From: Solimonas aquatica
GTDB lineage: Bacteria > Pseudomonadota > Gammaproteobacteria > Nevskiales > Nevskiaceae
DNA: 64,000 nt
Assembly: GCF_900111015.1 (NCBI RefSeq)
Contig: NZ_FOFS01000006.1
Location: forward strand, 62,001-126,000
Direction: 5' to 3'
Shown one piece after another: positions 56,701 through 64,000 of the stretch. Under the pieces are notes generated by a model. The model ran no database searches, was not told the DNA's origin, and worked only from the letters and a program-made list of their open reading frames with translations. A program made the translations under genes and the position numbers. Each line of letters starts with the position of its first letter. Positions within the stretch are counted from its first letter, which is position 1.

Positions 56701-56982
56701 ATGCACGCTGGCCTGAATCAGGGCGGCGGCGACATGCTTGCAGTTGCGGCCCACCGGGCAGTCGCAGAGCCCATCGATGACCAGGGCGCCGCGGCGTTCG
56801 TGCCAGTGCACCTCGCATTCATAAGGCTCGTCGGCATTGCCCTGCACCAGGGCGCCGAGGCGGTTGGGGCCGCCGCCGGCCCAGACCTGCAGCACGCGAC
56901 CGTCGCGCACATAGTCCAGACCCTTGTTGTACGCCGTGCCGAGCAGGGAACGCAGCACGCTGGTGCCGGGCAGCTGCATCAT
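53770..56982 (-). CDS. SNF2/DEAD-box helicase with SWIM zinc finger
   Basis: The 1070-residue protein has an N-terminal SWIM finger (C73-x-C75-x5-C81-x-H83), a central unidentified region, a SNF2 ATPase with DDMGLGKTLQT and DEAQNIKN, and a helicase C domain with FSQFTSMLELIE and HRIGQDKPVFVYKLL. Such proteins remodel nucleic-acid complexes. The ATG at 56982 was preferred to a TTG further upstream because it gives the family-type start. The role in the cell is unknown. Confidence 0.9.
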   Translation of the reverse strand: MMQLPGTSVLRSLLGTAYNKGLDYVRDGRVLQVWAGGGPNRLGALVQGNADEPYECEVHWHERRGALVIDGLCDCPVGRNCKHVAAALIQASVHPPALPVPGESAAHGAEAQAVNTQRLLYLLDLQGQDHQAVLRVTPISARLRRDGGYAGARPAPGAGHRHASYISDEDRRLLQELESHQAGGRPQALLLQDQWGADLLRLLVATQRCHWQSERNPPLWLGSPRAAHYDWSLQADGALQLRLQAQVQGAVLPLQPPWYVNSENQECSVLETGLSIEQDAELLRLPPFPAQDGSRKAVRWHKALTLPLDAVAPPPRLSLQRLDIAAPTPVLVLERNPAPRLGAQRSEQDVARLLYDYGGLRCAAEHAESVLTRVVDHHVTQVQRRPEVERACRLRLSKTALQTVVDYYGAETPFFAPIGGSSAWIAFLAHEAPQLQAEGWRLEFGLDFPWRLHEAELLWDLRVEDARDWFAMGVDITVDGEAVSLLPLLVNLLRSDAERYTPARLQELPDDAPIVVHDAKGRLIRLPVARVRRLLATLLELYDERPLDPLGRLRLPRLASGLLDEVSEDTQLSVHGGERLRELGAQLRRASAPPAVTPPQGLKAELRSYQCEGLGWLQFLRSNQLAGVLADDMGLGKTLQTLAHVLLEKEAGRLDRPALVVAPTSLVFNWRREAARFAPDLRVLVLHGSDRHARYEQVAQHDLVLTTYALLPRDLAELRKHSWHLVILDEAQNIKNARAKAAQAASELATRHRLCLTGTPLENHLGELWSLFNFLMPGYLGDEKQFRVRFRTPIEKHADRAVQTQLARRVAPFLMRRTKREVAPELPPRTDIVRSVALSGAQRDLYETVRASLGEQLRLEIEAHGFSRARIALLDALLKLRQICCDPRLLKLDAAREVQESAKLDLLMTLLPEMLLEGRRVLLFSQFTSMLELIEQALHEAGISYLKLTGETRNREQLVDRFQRGEVPLFLISLKAGGVGLNLTAADTVIHYDPWWNPAAENQASDRAHRIGQDKPVFVYKLLSEDTVEEKIAELQQHKRELAEGLFAETGGALRELDSAAVAELFAPLA

Positions 56983-57098
56983 GCGCGCACCCCGCCGCAC
57001 CGCCGGCGGCAGCAGATGGACGCAGGGGAAAAAATCAGCTGACCGGAACTCACCGCGACCCTCCGTTGCGACCGCCAAGTGCGGCCCAACTGAGCAGT

Positions 57099-57599
57099 CT
57101 ACAGAAGCACAGGCGAATCGGGCAGTTCGTTGCCGACGTCCGGGCGCGCCGGCGGGTAACGGGCCAGCACCTCGGCCACCGCCTGCACGCCGGCGACCGC
57201 GCCGCCGGCGAAATCACCGCCGGCAAAATGCGTGGTCATGCGCTGCGCGCAATGCTGCCATTCGGCGGCCGGCACGCGGGCATCGCCCACGCCGCGGTCG
57301 GCGACGATCTCCACGCTGCGCTCGGCATAGAGCACGTAGATCAGCACGCCGTTGTTGTGCTCGGTGTCCCAGACCTTGAGCTCGGCAAACAGCTGCGCGG
57401 CGCGCTGGCGCGGCGTGAGCCGGCGCCACAGCGCCGGCACGCCGAGCGCGCCCTCCACCACGAAACGGATTTCACCGGCATGCCGGCCTTCGGTCTGGCG
57501 CACGGCCTCGGTGATGGCCTGCTGCACGGCCGGCGTGAAGGCGCGGCGCAGGCCCCAGGGTGTGGCGAACAGATGGCGCAGCCAGCGTGAGGGGCTCAT
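57099..57599 (-). CDS. TPM-domain protein
   Basis: The 166-residue protein has the TPM fold pattern EIRFVVEGAL, NNGVLIYVLYAERSVEIVADRGVG and a C-terminal HFAGGDFAGG. Such proteins are often found with LemA and a second TPM protein, as here. The start ATG is one base from the preceding stop. It is the last gene of the LemA-TPM-TPM operon. The function is unclear, and a phosphatase activity is known for some TPM proteins. Confidence 0.82.
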   Translation of the reverse strand: MSPSRWLRHLFATPWGLRRAFTPAVQQAITEAVRQTEGRHAGEIRFVVEGALGVPALWRRLTPRQRAAQLFAELKVWDTEHNNGVLIYVLYAERSVEIVADRGVGDARVPAAEWQHCAQRMTTHFAGGDFAGGAVAGVQAVAEVLARYPPARPDVGNELPDSPVLL

Positions 57600-57600
57600 T

Positions 57601-58443
57601 TCACCACCGTCCCGAAGAACCGCCGCCGCCGAAACCACCGCCGCCACCGCCAAAGCCGCCCCCGCCAAAACCACCGCCGCCGCGCGAACTCCAGCCGCCG
57701 CCACCCACGGGAATCGCGGCGCCGAACAGCGTCAGCACGAAGGCGACGATGCCCAGCAGAATCGCCAGACCCAGCACCTGCGACACCAGCCAGACCAGTA
57801 GGAACACGCCGCCGCCGGAAAGCACCGCGCCCAGACCCGAGCCGAAGATGCGGCGCAAAAACTGTGTCATCACCAGCGCGAAGATCAGCAGCGGCAGCAG
57901 CGAGTTGAAGCGGCCATCATCCACAGCCTGGCGTTTGGGCGGCGGCGGCAGGGGTTCGCCGTTGACCAGGCCGATCAGCTTGTCCACGCCGGCCTCGATG
58001 CCGCCGGCGTAATCACCGGCGCGAAAGCGCGGCACGATGATCTCGTCAATCACGCGATGCGCGATGGCATCCGGCACCACGCCTTCCAGGCCGTAACCGA
58101 CCTCGATGCGCAGCGCGCGATCGTCGCGCGCAACCAGCAGCAGCAGACCGTCGTCCACACCCTTGCGGCCGAGCTTCCACTGCTCGGCGACGCGGATGGC
58201 GTACTGCTCGATGGTTTCCGGCTGTGTGCTCGGCACGATCAGCACCGCGATCTGGCTGCCCTTGGCCGCCTCGAAGGCGGCGAGCTTTTGCTCCAGCGCG
58301 CTGCGCTGCTCGCTGCTCAGCACGCCGGCCAGATCGGTGACGCGCGCCGACAAGGCCGGCACCGCCACGTCGGCGCGTACGCCGAAGCTGCCCAGGCACA
58401 GCAGCAGCAAGAGGCCGCGCAGCAGGGCGCGCGCGCTGGTCAT
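57601..58443 (-). CDS. membrane TPM-domain protein with Gly-rich tail (YgcG-like)
   Basis: The 280-residue protein has a signal peptide, a TPM domain (VTDLAGVLSSEQRSALEQKL, IAVLIVPST and EVGYGLEGVVPDAIAHRVI), three membrane helices and a Gly/Ser-rich tail ending SSGRW. This is the YgcG layout that goes with LemA. The TPM part should face the periplasm. It lies between lemA and the second TPM gene with a three-base gap and a one-base gap. Confidence 0.87.
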   Translation of the reverse strand: MTSARALLRGLLLLLCLGSFGVRADVAVPALSARVTDLAGVLSSEQRSALEQKLAAFEAAKGSQIAVLIVPSTQPETIEQYAIRVAEQWKLGRKGVDDGLLLLVARDDRALRIEVGYGLEGVVPDAIAHRVIDEIIVPRFRAGDYAGGIEAGVDKLIGLVNGEPLPPPPKRQAVDDGRFNSLLPLLIFALVMTQFLRRIFGSGLGAVLSGGGVFLLVWLVSQVLGLAILLGIVAFVLTLFGAAIPVGGGGWSSRGGGGFGGGGFGGGGGGFGGGGSSGRW

Positions 58444-58446
58444 CGC

Positions 58447-59037
58447 TTACTTGCCGAAATCCACGGTCGGCGGGCTGGCAATCGCCTTTTCGTTTTCCAC
58501 CGTGAAGCTGGGCTTCACCTGCATGCCGAACATCTTGGCGGTGAGATTGCTGGGGAAGCTGCGCACGGTGGTGTTATAGGTCTGCACCGCCTGGATGTAG
58601 CGGTTGCGCGCCACAGTGATGCGGTTTTCGGTGCCTTCCAGCTGCGCCTGCAGATCGCGGAACAGCGCATCGGACTTCAGCTGCGGATAGTTTTCGCTCA
58701 CCACCAGCAGGCGCGACAGCGCGCCACTGAGCTGGCCCTGCGCGGCGGCGAACTGCTTGATCGCGGCCTCGTCGTTGAAGCTGTCGGCATTGACCTTCAC
58801 CTGCCCCACTTGTGCGCGGGCATTGGTGACCTCGGTCAGCACTTTTTCTTCCTGGGCCGCATAGCCCTTCACGGTGTTGACCAGATTCGGCACCAGATCG
58901 GCGCGACGCTGGTACTGGTTGAGCACCTCGGCCCAGCTGGCCTTGATCTGCTCATCCTGGCTCTGCAGGCTGTTGTAGCCACAGCCGGATAACAGCGTGG
59001 CGCTCAGCAGGCCCAGCAGCACGAACAGCTTTTTCAT
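58447..59037 (-). CDS. lemA: LemA-family lipoprotein
   Basis: The 196-residue protein has a signal with lipobox LLSGC and the LemA pattern: SWAEVLNQYQRRADLVPNLVNTVKGYA and NRYIQAVQTYNTTVRSFPSN. LemA proteins are helical, membrane-anchored, and of uncertain role. The ATG at 59037 has GGGAG upstream. It is the first gene of the LemA-TPM operon. Confidence 0.9.
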   Translation of the reverse strand: MKKLFVLLGLLSATLLSGCGYNSLQSQDEQIKASWAEVLNQYQRRADLVPNLVNTVKGYAAQEEKVLTEVTNARAQVGQVKVNADSFNDEAAIKQFAAAQGQLSGALSRLLVVSENYPQLKSDALFRDLQAQLEGTENRITVARNRYIQAVQTYNTTVRSFPSNLTAKMFGMQVKPSFTVENEKAIASPPTVDFGK

Positions 59038-59168
59038 GGCGGCAAACTCCCGTGGACTCATTGCGATGTGGCGGCGAGCCCCCGGGTTTTCAAGATGTGC
59101 CGGGCGCCGTGCCACAAAGGCCGCGCCATTGTGCAGCAAACGGGCGGCCGTCCGCCGACCCGGCCGAA

Positions 59169-59552
59169 TCAGGCCGCGCGCCGCACCGGAGACAGGCGGG
59201 AGAGTTCCTGGGCTTCATACAGGCGCGAGCGCGTGATGAAGCGCCGGCCGGTGCCATTGTCCAGGGAGAACATGCCACCCATGCCGCTGATCACATCGAT
59301 GATCAGCTGGGTGTGCTGCCAGTATTCGAACTGGCTCTGACTCATATAGAACGGCACGCCGCCGATTTCGCCGAGCCAGACATCCTGCTCGCCGACCTTG
59401 AACTCGGCCTGCGGGTAACACATGGGCGAGGAGCCGTCGCAGCAGCCGCCGGACTGGTGAAACAGCAGCGCGCCATGCCGCGCGCGCAGCTCCTCGATGA
59501 GCGCCAGGGCCTCAGACGTTGCCAGCACGCGTTCGATTGCCGCATCCGCCAT
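59169..59552 (-). CDS. DUF779 protein associated with aldehyde dehydrogenase
   Basis: The 127-residue protein has FHQSGGCCDGSSPMCYP, the conserved Cys-rich part of DUF779, and YMSQSQFEYWQHTQLIIDV. DUF779 genes are usually next to an ExaC/AcoD-type aldehyde dehydrogenase, as here, and their products may help the dehydrogenase work or mature. The ATG at 59552 has GGAG upstream. A hairpin-plus-T structure sits just before it, so expression may be reduced relative to the dehydrogenase. Confidence 0.87.
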   Translation of the reverse strand: MADAAIERVLATSEALALIEELRARHGALLFHQSGGCCDGSSPMCYPQAEFKVGEQDVWLGEIGGVPFYMSQSQFEYWQHTQLIIDVISGMGGMFSLDNGTGRRFITRSRLYEAQELSRLSPVRRAA

Positions 59553-59570
59553 CGCCGCCGTCTCCAAATG

Positions 59571-59617
59571 AAAAACGGCGCGGCCGGCCTAGGGAGGGAG
59601 AGCTAGCCGACCGCGCC
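59571..59617 (-). terminator. hairpin-plus-T structure between the dehydrogenase and DUF779 genes
   Basis: GGCGCGGCCGGC (59577-59588) and GCCGACCGCGCC (59606-59617) make a 12-bp stem with one mismatch, followed on the minus strand by five T residues. It sits 19 bases before the DUF779 ATG. It would end most transcripts from the dehydrogenase. Confidence 0.7.
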
Positions 59618-59667
59618 GCCAGGGGGAGCATCACACTCCCGGCTGCTTCAAATCATCTCGACACCAG

Positions 59668-59705
59668 CCCCTCTCCCGCCCTCGCTGCACGATGACGGGA
59701 GAGGG
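59668..59705. repeat. REP-like intergenic hairpin
   Basis: CCCTCTCCCG and CGGGAGAGGG flank a CTCGCTGCACGATGA-type loop. Similar arms are found, split apart, on either side of the Mu-like remnant near 26540-26572 and 27888-27911. Confidence 0.6.
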
Positions 59706-59729
59706 AATACTTCAACAAGGTCCGCCGCT

Positions 59730-61250
59730 TCAGAAGAAGCCCAGCGCCTTCGGGCTGTAGCTCACCAGCATGTTCTTGGTCTGCTGGTAATGGTCCAGCA
59801 TCATGCGGTGGGTTTCGCGGCCGATGCCGGACTGCTTGTAGCCGCCGAAGGCCGCGTGCGCGGGATAGGCGTGGTAGCAGTTGGTCCAGACGCGGCCGGC
59901 TTCGATGCCGCGGCCGAAGCGGTAGCAGCGGTTGGCGTCACGGCTCCACACGCCGGCGCCCAGGCCGAACATGGTGTCATTGGCGATCTGCAGCGCTTCC
60001 TCTTCGGTCTTGAAGGTGGTGACGGCCACCACCGGTCCGAAGATTTCTTCCTGGAAGATGCGCATCTTGTTGTGGCCGTGGAACACCGTGGGCTTCACAT
60101 AGAAACCGCCGGACAGCTCGCCATCCAGCGCATTGCGCGTGCCGCCGGCCAGTACCTTGGCGCCTTCCTGCTTGCCGATGTCGATGTAGCTCAGGATCTT
60201 GTCCATCTGCTCCTTGGACGCCTGCGCACCGATCATGGTGGAAGGATCCAGCGGGCTGCCCTGCTTGATGGCGGCCACGCGCTTGAGCGCACGCTCCATA
60301 AACTTGTCGTAGATCTTCTCGCTGATCAGCGCGCGGCTCGGGCAGGTGCAGACTTCGCCCTGGTTGAGCGCGAACATCACGAAGCCTTCGATGGCCTTGT
60401 CGAGGAAATCGTCGTCTTCGTTGCAGACGTCGGAGAAGAAGATGTTCGGCGACTTGCCGCCCAGTTCCAGCGTCACCGGAATCAGGTTCTGGCTGGCGTA
60501 CTGCATGATCAGGCGGCCGGTGGAGGTCTCACCGGTGAAGGCGATCTTGGCGATGCGGTTGCTGGACGCCAGCGGCTTGCCGGCTTCCAGGCCGAAGCCG
60601 TTGACGATGTTGAGCACACCGGCGGGCAGCAGGTCACCGATCAGCTCGGCGAGCACCAGAATGCTCGACGGCGTCTGCTCGGCGGGCTTGAGCACCACGC
60701 AGTTGCCGGCGGCGAGCGCGGGCGCCAGCTTCCAGGCCGCCATCAGGATCGGGAAGTTCCAGGGAATGATCTGGCCGACCACGCCCAGCGGTTCATGGAA
60801 CTGGTAGGCGATGGTGTCGTGATCGATCTCGCCAATGGAACCTTCCTGCGCGCGGATGCAACCGGCGAAGTAGCGGAAGTGGTCGATGGCCAGCGGCACG
60901 TCGGCGACGGTGGTTTCGCGGATGGGCTTGCCGTTGTCCCAGGTTTCGGCGAGCGCCAGCAGCGGCAGGTTCTGCTCCATGCGGTCAGCGATCTTGTTGA
61001 GGATGTTGCCGCGCTCGGCCACGCTGGTGCGGCCCCAGGCCTGCTTGGCCTTGTGCGCGGCGTCGAGCGCCAGCTCGATGTCCTTTTCATCGGAACGCGG
61101 AATCTCGCAGATCACCTTACCATTGATCGGCGAGGTGTTCTCGAAGTAGCGGCCATTGACCGGCGCCAGCCACTGGCCGCCGATGAAGTTGCCGTAGCGC
61201 TGCTTGAACGGCGACTTGGTGGAAGGGGAAAGGGTTTCAGCTTGGGTCAT
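59730..61250 (-). CDS. NAD-dependent acetaldehyde-type dehydrogenase (ExaC/AcoD-like)
   Basis: The 506-residue protein has the ALDH active-site glutamate E262 (LELGGKSPN) and cysteine C301 in GEVCTCPSR, plus [12 protein letters not shown] at the C-terminus. The C-x-C pair is usual in ExaC/AcoD/AldB-type acetaldehyde dehydrogenases. The ATG at 61250 was chosen over earlier starts with no homology. It has a sigma-54 promoter and a divergent AcoR-type activator. It probably oxidises acetaldehyde or other short aldehydes to acids that feed Acs. Confidence 0.93.
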   Translation of the reverse strand: MTQAETLSPSTKSPFKQRYGNFIGGQWLAPVNGRYFENTSPINGKVICEIPRSDEKDIELALDAAHKAKQAWGRTSVAERGNILNKIADRMEQNLPLLALAETWDNGKPIRETTVADVPLAIDHFRYFAGCIRAQEGSIGEIDHDTIAYQFHEPLGVVGQIIPWNFPILMAAWKLAPALAAGNCVVLKPAEQTPSSILVLAELIGDLLPAGVLNIVNGFGLEAGKPLASSNRIAKIAFTGETSTGRLIMQYASQNLIPVTLELGGKSPNIFFSDVCNEDDDFLDKAIEGFVMFALNQGEVCTCPSRALISEKIYDKFMERALKRVAAIKQGSPLDPSTMIGAQASKEQMDKILSYIDIGKQEGAKVLAGGTRNALDGELSGGFYVKPTVFHGHNKMRIFQEEIFGPVVAVTTFKTEEEALQIANDTMFGLGAGVWSRDANRCYRFGRGIEAGRVWTNCYHAYPAHAAFGGYKQSGIGRETHRMMLDHYQQTKNMLVSYSPKALGFF

Positions 61251-61292
61251 GACCGGACTCCTCGTGTAGGTTGATGGTGTGGGGGCACAAGC

Positions 61293-61308
61293 GCAGCAGC
61301 CGTGCCAA
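61293..61308 (-). promoter_or_regulatory. sigma-54 promoter of the aldehyde dehydrogenase gene
   Basis: On the minus strand TTGGCACGGCTGCTGC has a perfect -24 TGGCAC and a GC ten bases after the GG. It is about 45 bases before the dehydrogenase ATG and downstream of two operators. Confidence 0.82.
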
Positions 61309-61416
61309 GGCCTTTCCGGGAACCCGCAGCTGCAGCCATCCATATGACTTTTCAAGAGAAAATCGGAGTGTCTCAGCCCTGACGCAATGCCCCGACTTGC
61401 CAAAGCCGCGCAATAG

Positions 61417-61433
61417 TGTCGATATGCGCGACA
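61417..61433. promoter_or_regulatory. upstream activator site 1 for the AcoR-like regulator
   Basis: TGTCG-N7-CGACA palindrome, 31 bases centre to centre from site 2. Confidence 0.7.
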
Positions 61434-61447
61434 CAAGACAGGACAAC

Positions 61448-61464
61448 TGTCGCAGCCTGCGACA
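61448..61464. promoter_or_regulatory. upstream activator site 2 for the AcoR-like regulator
   Basis: TGTCG-N7-CGACA, here extended to a perfect 25-base palindrome at 61444-61468. It also overlaps the region just before the regulator ATG. Confidence 0.75.
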
Positions 61465-61483
61465 GTTGCCGGAGGAGGTCCCC

Positions 61484-63373
61484 ATGCAAGCCGCACCCAC
61501 ATCCCCCGATCTGGCTGCCGCGCGCCGCCGTTTCTTTCTCGACGGTCAGCCGCCCAAAGGCCTGGTGCCGGAAACCATTCTGCGTTCCTGGATCCGCTGC
61601 GCGGGCCTGGGCCTGGAAGAAAGCCGGGCCCCGCGCCTGGAGCCCCTGAACGCGCGCGAGCTGCGCGAAGCCTGCGAGCGCAACGAAGCCCTGCGCCGGC
61701 TCTGTCGCCCCGAGCTGGAGTGGCTGCACGCCGAAGCCCGCGGCACCGAGAGCATCGTGGTGCTCACCGACGCGCAGGGCCTGGTGCTGGACACCGTGGG
61801 CAGCGTGGACTTCGCCGACCGCGCCGCGCAGGTGGCGCTGCGTCCCGGCGTCAGCTGGCAGGAAGGAATGACCGGCACCAATGCCATCGGCACCGCACTG
61901 GTGGAGCGCAGACCGGTGGAGGTGCGCGGCGGCGAACATTACTTCTCGCCGCATCGCATCCTGAGCTGCTACGCCGCGCCCATCATCGATCCGCAAGGCC
62001 AGCTCGCCGGCGCACTGGATCTCTCCGGCAATGCCAACGTGCCGCATCTGCATGCCTTGGGCATGGTGCGTCTGGCGGTGGATCAGATCGAGCATCGCCT
62101 GTTTGAGCAGCGCTACGCCGACTGCGAGGTCTTGCGTCTGCACAAGGACGCCACGCGGCTGGGCACTGCGCGCGAAGGCATTCTGGTGTTTCGCGATCAC
62201 CAGCTGATTGCCGCCAACCGTCACGCCCTGGAGCTGCTCGATCTGGACTGGCAGGCCCTCACGCAGACCCGCTACAGCGATCTGTTCAGCACCTCGCTCA
62301 CGCAGCTGCGCGACGGCTCACGGCTGCGCGACCGTCATCATCGCGAGCTGGTGGCGCAGCTGGATCGGCCGCGTCCGCGCCTGACCGTACCGGGCACTAC
62401 GCCGCCGCTGCCGGCCGAACCGCAGCCGGCGCCCAGCGCACTCGGCAACCGCCCCACCCCATCCGCCGAACGCCTGGCCGACCCCGTGGTGTTCGACAGC
62501 GCACTGCGCCACAGCCTGCAGCGTGCCACGCGCATGCTCGACGCCGGGCTGCCGGTGTTGCTGCAAGGTGAAACCGGCGTCGGCAAGGAAGTGTTTGCGC
62601 GACGACTGCACGCCAGCTGCAGCCGCGCCCAGGGCCCGCTGATCTCCGTGAACTGCGCGGCGCTGCCGGAGTCACTGATCGAAGCCGAGCTGTTCGGCTA
62701 CGAAGAAGGCGCCTTCACCGGCGCCCGCAAGCGCGGCGCGCCGGGCCTGCTGCGCCGCGCCGACGGCGGCGTGCTGTTCCTGGACGAGATCGGCGACATG
62801 CCGCTGTCCCTGCAGACCCGCCTGCTGCGCGTGCTGCAGGAACGCGAGGTGATGCCGCTGGGCGGCGAACGCGCGGTGCCGGTGGATTTCATGCTGATCT
62901 GCGCCACGCATGCCGCACTGGACCGCGCCGTGGCCGAAGGCCGCTTCCGCGCCGACCTCTACTACCGCATCGCGCAATACGTGGTGCCGCTCAAACCGCT
63001 GCGCGAGCATGCTGATCTGCGCAGCCTGGTGGCGGAACTCTGGAGCAATCTGCCGCCGCCCAGCGCCACGCTGCCGAACCCGGTGCTGGACGCCCTCGCC
63101 GCGCATCACTGGCCGGGCAATTACCGCGAGCTTTCCGCTGCGCTGCGCATGCTCAAGGTGCTCGCCGCCGAAGGCAGCCCGCTGTGCGTGGACGACCTGC
63201 CGCCCACCATCCGCCGCGAAGTCGCGATCGAAGCCCGGCCCGGGGCGTTGCAGGCCCTGGCCCGCGACGCCATGCGCGAAGCCCTGCAGGCCTGCGAAGG
63301 CAACGTCAGTGCGGCGGCCAAGAAGCTGGGTGTGAGTCGCAGCACCCTGTATCGGCGCGTGCTGTCCAGTTGA
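61484..63373 (+). CDS. AcoR-like sigma-54 transcriptional activator
   Basis: The 629-residue protein has an N-terminal GAF-type sensor region ([15 protein letters not shown] and [15 protein letters not shown]), an AAA+ domain with GETGVGKE and GAFTGA for sigma-54 contact, and a Fis-type helix-turn-helix ([19 protein letters not shown]). This is the AcoR/DhaR layout. It is divergent from the aldehyde dehydrogenase gene that has a sigma-54 promoter and two palindromic sites, so it probably activates that gene in response to an alcohol, aldehyde or ketone. GGAGGAGG precedes the ATG. Confidence 0.93.
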   Translation: MQAAPTSPDLAAARRRFFLDGQPPKGLVPETILRSWIRCAGLGLEESRAPRLEPLNARELREACERNEALRRLCRPELEWLHAEARGTESIVVLTDAQGLVLDTVGSVDFADRAAQVALRPGVSWQEGMTGTNAIGTALVERRPVEVRGGEHYFSPHRILSCYAAPIIDPQGQLAGALDLSGNANVPHLHALGMVRLAVDQIEHRLFEQRYADCEVLRLHKDATRLGTAREGILVFRDHQLIAANRHALELLDLDWQALTQTRYSDLFSTSLTQLRDGSRLRDRHHRELVAQLDRPRPRLTVPGTTPPLPAEPQPAPSALGNRPTPSAERLADPVVFDSALRHSLQRATRMLDAGLPVLLQGETGVGKEVFARRLHASCSRAQGPLISVNCAALPESLIEAELFGYEEGAFTGARKRGAPGLLRRADGGVLFLDEIGDMPLSLQTRLLRVLQEREVMPLGGERAVPVDFMLICATHAALDRAVAEGRFRADLYYRIAQYVVPLKPLREHADLRSLVAELWSNLPPPSATLPNPVLDALAAHHWPGNYRELSAALRMLKVLAAEGSPLCVDDLPPTIRREVAIEARPGALQALARDAMREALQACEGNVSAAAKKLGVSRSTLYRRVLSS

Positions 63374-63380
63374 ATACGCA

Positions 63381-63412
63381 GGGCGGCCTGGCGCGCAATG
63401 CGCAAGCCGCCC
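63381..63412. terminator. GC-rich hairpin between convergent genes
   Basis: GGGCGGC and GCCGCCC form a stem just after the regulator stop. There is no T tract, so termination is only possible. Confidence 0.35.
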
Positions 63413-63439
63413 CGCTGTTACAGACGGGATCGCGGGCGA

Positions 63440-63934
63440 CTACTCGAGCTTGTCGTAGCCCAGCTGCTTGTAGCAGGCATCCGGCTTCAGATCGATGCAG
63501 TAGCCGGTATCGACACGCTGCGGTCCCCCTTCGGAAACCCAGCCCTGCTCGGTCTGCCGGAACTCGATCTGGCCGCGCCGCACCGCCGTGGTACCGGCCG
63601 GCAGATCTTCCTTCTGCACATAAAGGCCGCGGCCATCGTCGCGGACGAACTTGTGCTGACCCAGGCCCAGCAAGCCGCCCTTCACCCAGGCAATCCCCTC
63701 CGGCAAGGTGGTGGCCGCGAGGTAGTGATAGATGTAAATCTTCTGCCCCGAGCGCTCCAGCGCTTCACCGTTGGCCTTCGTAAAGTCCGTGAGTGGCCCG
63801 GCGCCCAGCTTCTGAATATCCGCAAACGACTGCTCCACGATCTCCCGCGCCTGCTTGTCGCTGGGCTTGGACGCGCCGCAGGCGCAGAGCAGCAGTGCAG
63901 CGGCTGCTGGGACAAACGCAAGAATCACCTTCAT
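63440..63934 (-). CDS. unknown 164-residue lipoprotein
   Basis: The protein has a signal peptide with a Cys-rich lipobox (LLLCACG), so it is probably a lipoprotein, followed by a domain with VEQSFADIQKL, VRRGQIEFRQTEQGW and a C-terminal CIDLKPDACYKQLGY with two cysteines that may form a disulfide. I do not recognise the family. The ATG at 63934 fits the signal peptide. It stands alone at the right end of the window. Confidence 0.65.
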   Translation of the reverse strand: MKVILAFVPAAAALLLCACGASKPSDKQAREIVEQSFADIQKLGAGPLTDFTKANGEALERSGQKIYIYHYLAATTLPEGIAWVKGGLLGLGQHKFVRDDGRGLYVQKEDLPAGTTAVRRGQIEFRQTEQGWVSEGGPQRVDTGYCIDLKPDACYKQLGYDKLE

Positions 63935-64000
63935 GACTGTTTCTCTGCCGTTATTTCGAGGCTGGAAGAATAATGGGAGCAAGCTGTGCCTGGGCTACAA

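Noticed and set aside
57601-57720. A Gly-rich repeat as a separate tandem-repeat element
   Set aside because: It is the Gly/Ser-rich tail of the YgcG-like protein, common in that family.

Overview
The window reads as one contiguous piece of a GC-rich gammaproteobacterial chromosome. The CbrX-CbrA-CbrB regulatory set, the type IV pilus minor-pilin cluster, an AlkB-type hydroxylase and several sigma-54 promoters suggest a Nevskiales/Solimonas-like or Pseudomonas-like environmental heterotroph. That placement is inferred from gene content, not from a marker gene. No rRNA, tRNA, CRISPR array or replication origin was seen.

Bases 1-14000 form a metal locus that looks dedicated to copper, nearly all on the minus strand. 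A methanethiol-oxidase/SBP56-like protein runs off the left edge. Next comes an overlapping four-gene operon: MbnP, the MauG-like di-haem enzyme MbnH, a His-rich anchored periplasmic protein and an RND permease. Two TonB-dependent receptors follow, one of them with a PepSY membrane protein. Each receptor gene is headed by a 121-codon DUF2946 gene that ends in an RAPP motif, the layout known for CruR copper-responsive upstream ORFs. The MbnP operon and the first CruR unit share a 120-bp leader/promoter repeat.

Bases 14100-21000 hold an ECF sigma factor with a TPR serine/threonine kinase, a small unknown protein and a large NHL beta-propeller protein. Bases 21100-26500 are a tightly overlapping minor-pilin operon (GspH/FimT, PilV, PilW, PilX, a short PilY1, PilE). 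Bases 26573-27887 are a decayed Mu-like prophage fragment lodged in a REP-like hairpin.

Bases 27960-33681 carry a molybdopterin oxidoreductase and, upstream of it on the same strand, a PAP2 phosphatase, an ArnT-like glycosyltransferase, a NUDIX hydrolase and RlmJ. Bases 33900-39800 hold a DcaP-type porin divergent from cbrX-cbrA-cbrB. A TGTTAC-N5-GTAACA palindrome plus a sigma-54 promoter precedes the porin, and the same pair precedes an MHS-family transporter at 47520, so both look like CbrB targets. Bases 39945-45048 are an alkane/xylene-type hydroxylase locus (reductase, LuxR/MalT-type regulator, AlkB-like hydroxylase).

Bases 45100-53700 contain an aldo/keto reductase, an esterase, the MHS transporter, acetyl-CoA synthetase, a fatty-acid-hydroxylase-like protein, a DUF2383 protein, a relic of a second acs 3' end, and a MoxR ATPase. 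Bases 53770-59037 hold an SNF2 helicase and a LemA/TPM cluster. The right end carries DUF779, an acetaldehyde-type dehydrogenase and a divergent AcoR-like sigma-54 activator with paired upstream operators, then a small lipoprotein. Hydroxylase, aldehyde dehydrogenase, Acs and CbrAB-controlled uptake together suggest growth on hydrocarbons, alcohols or organic acids.
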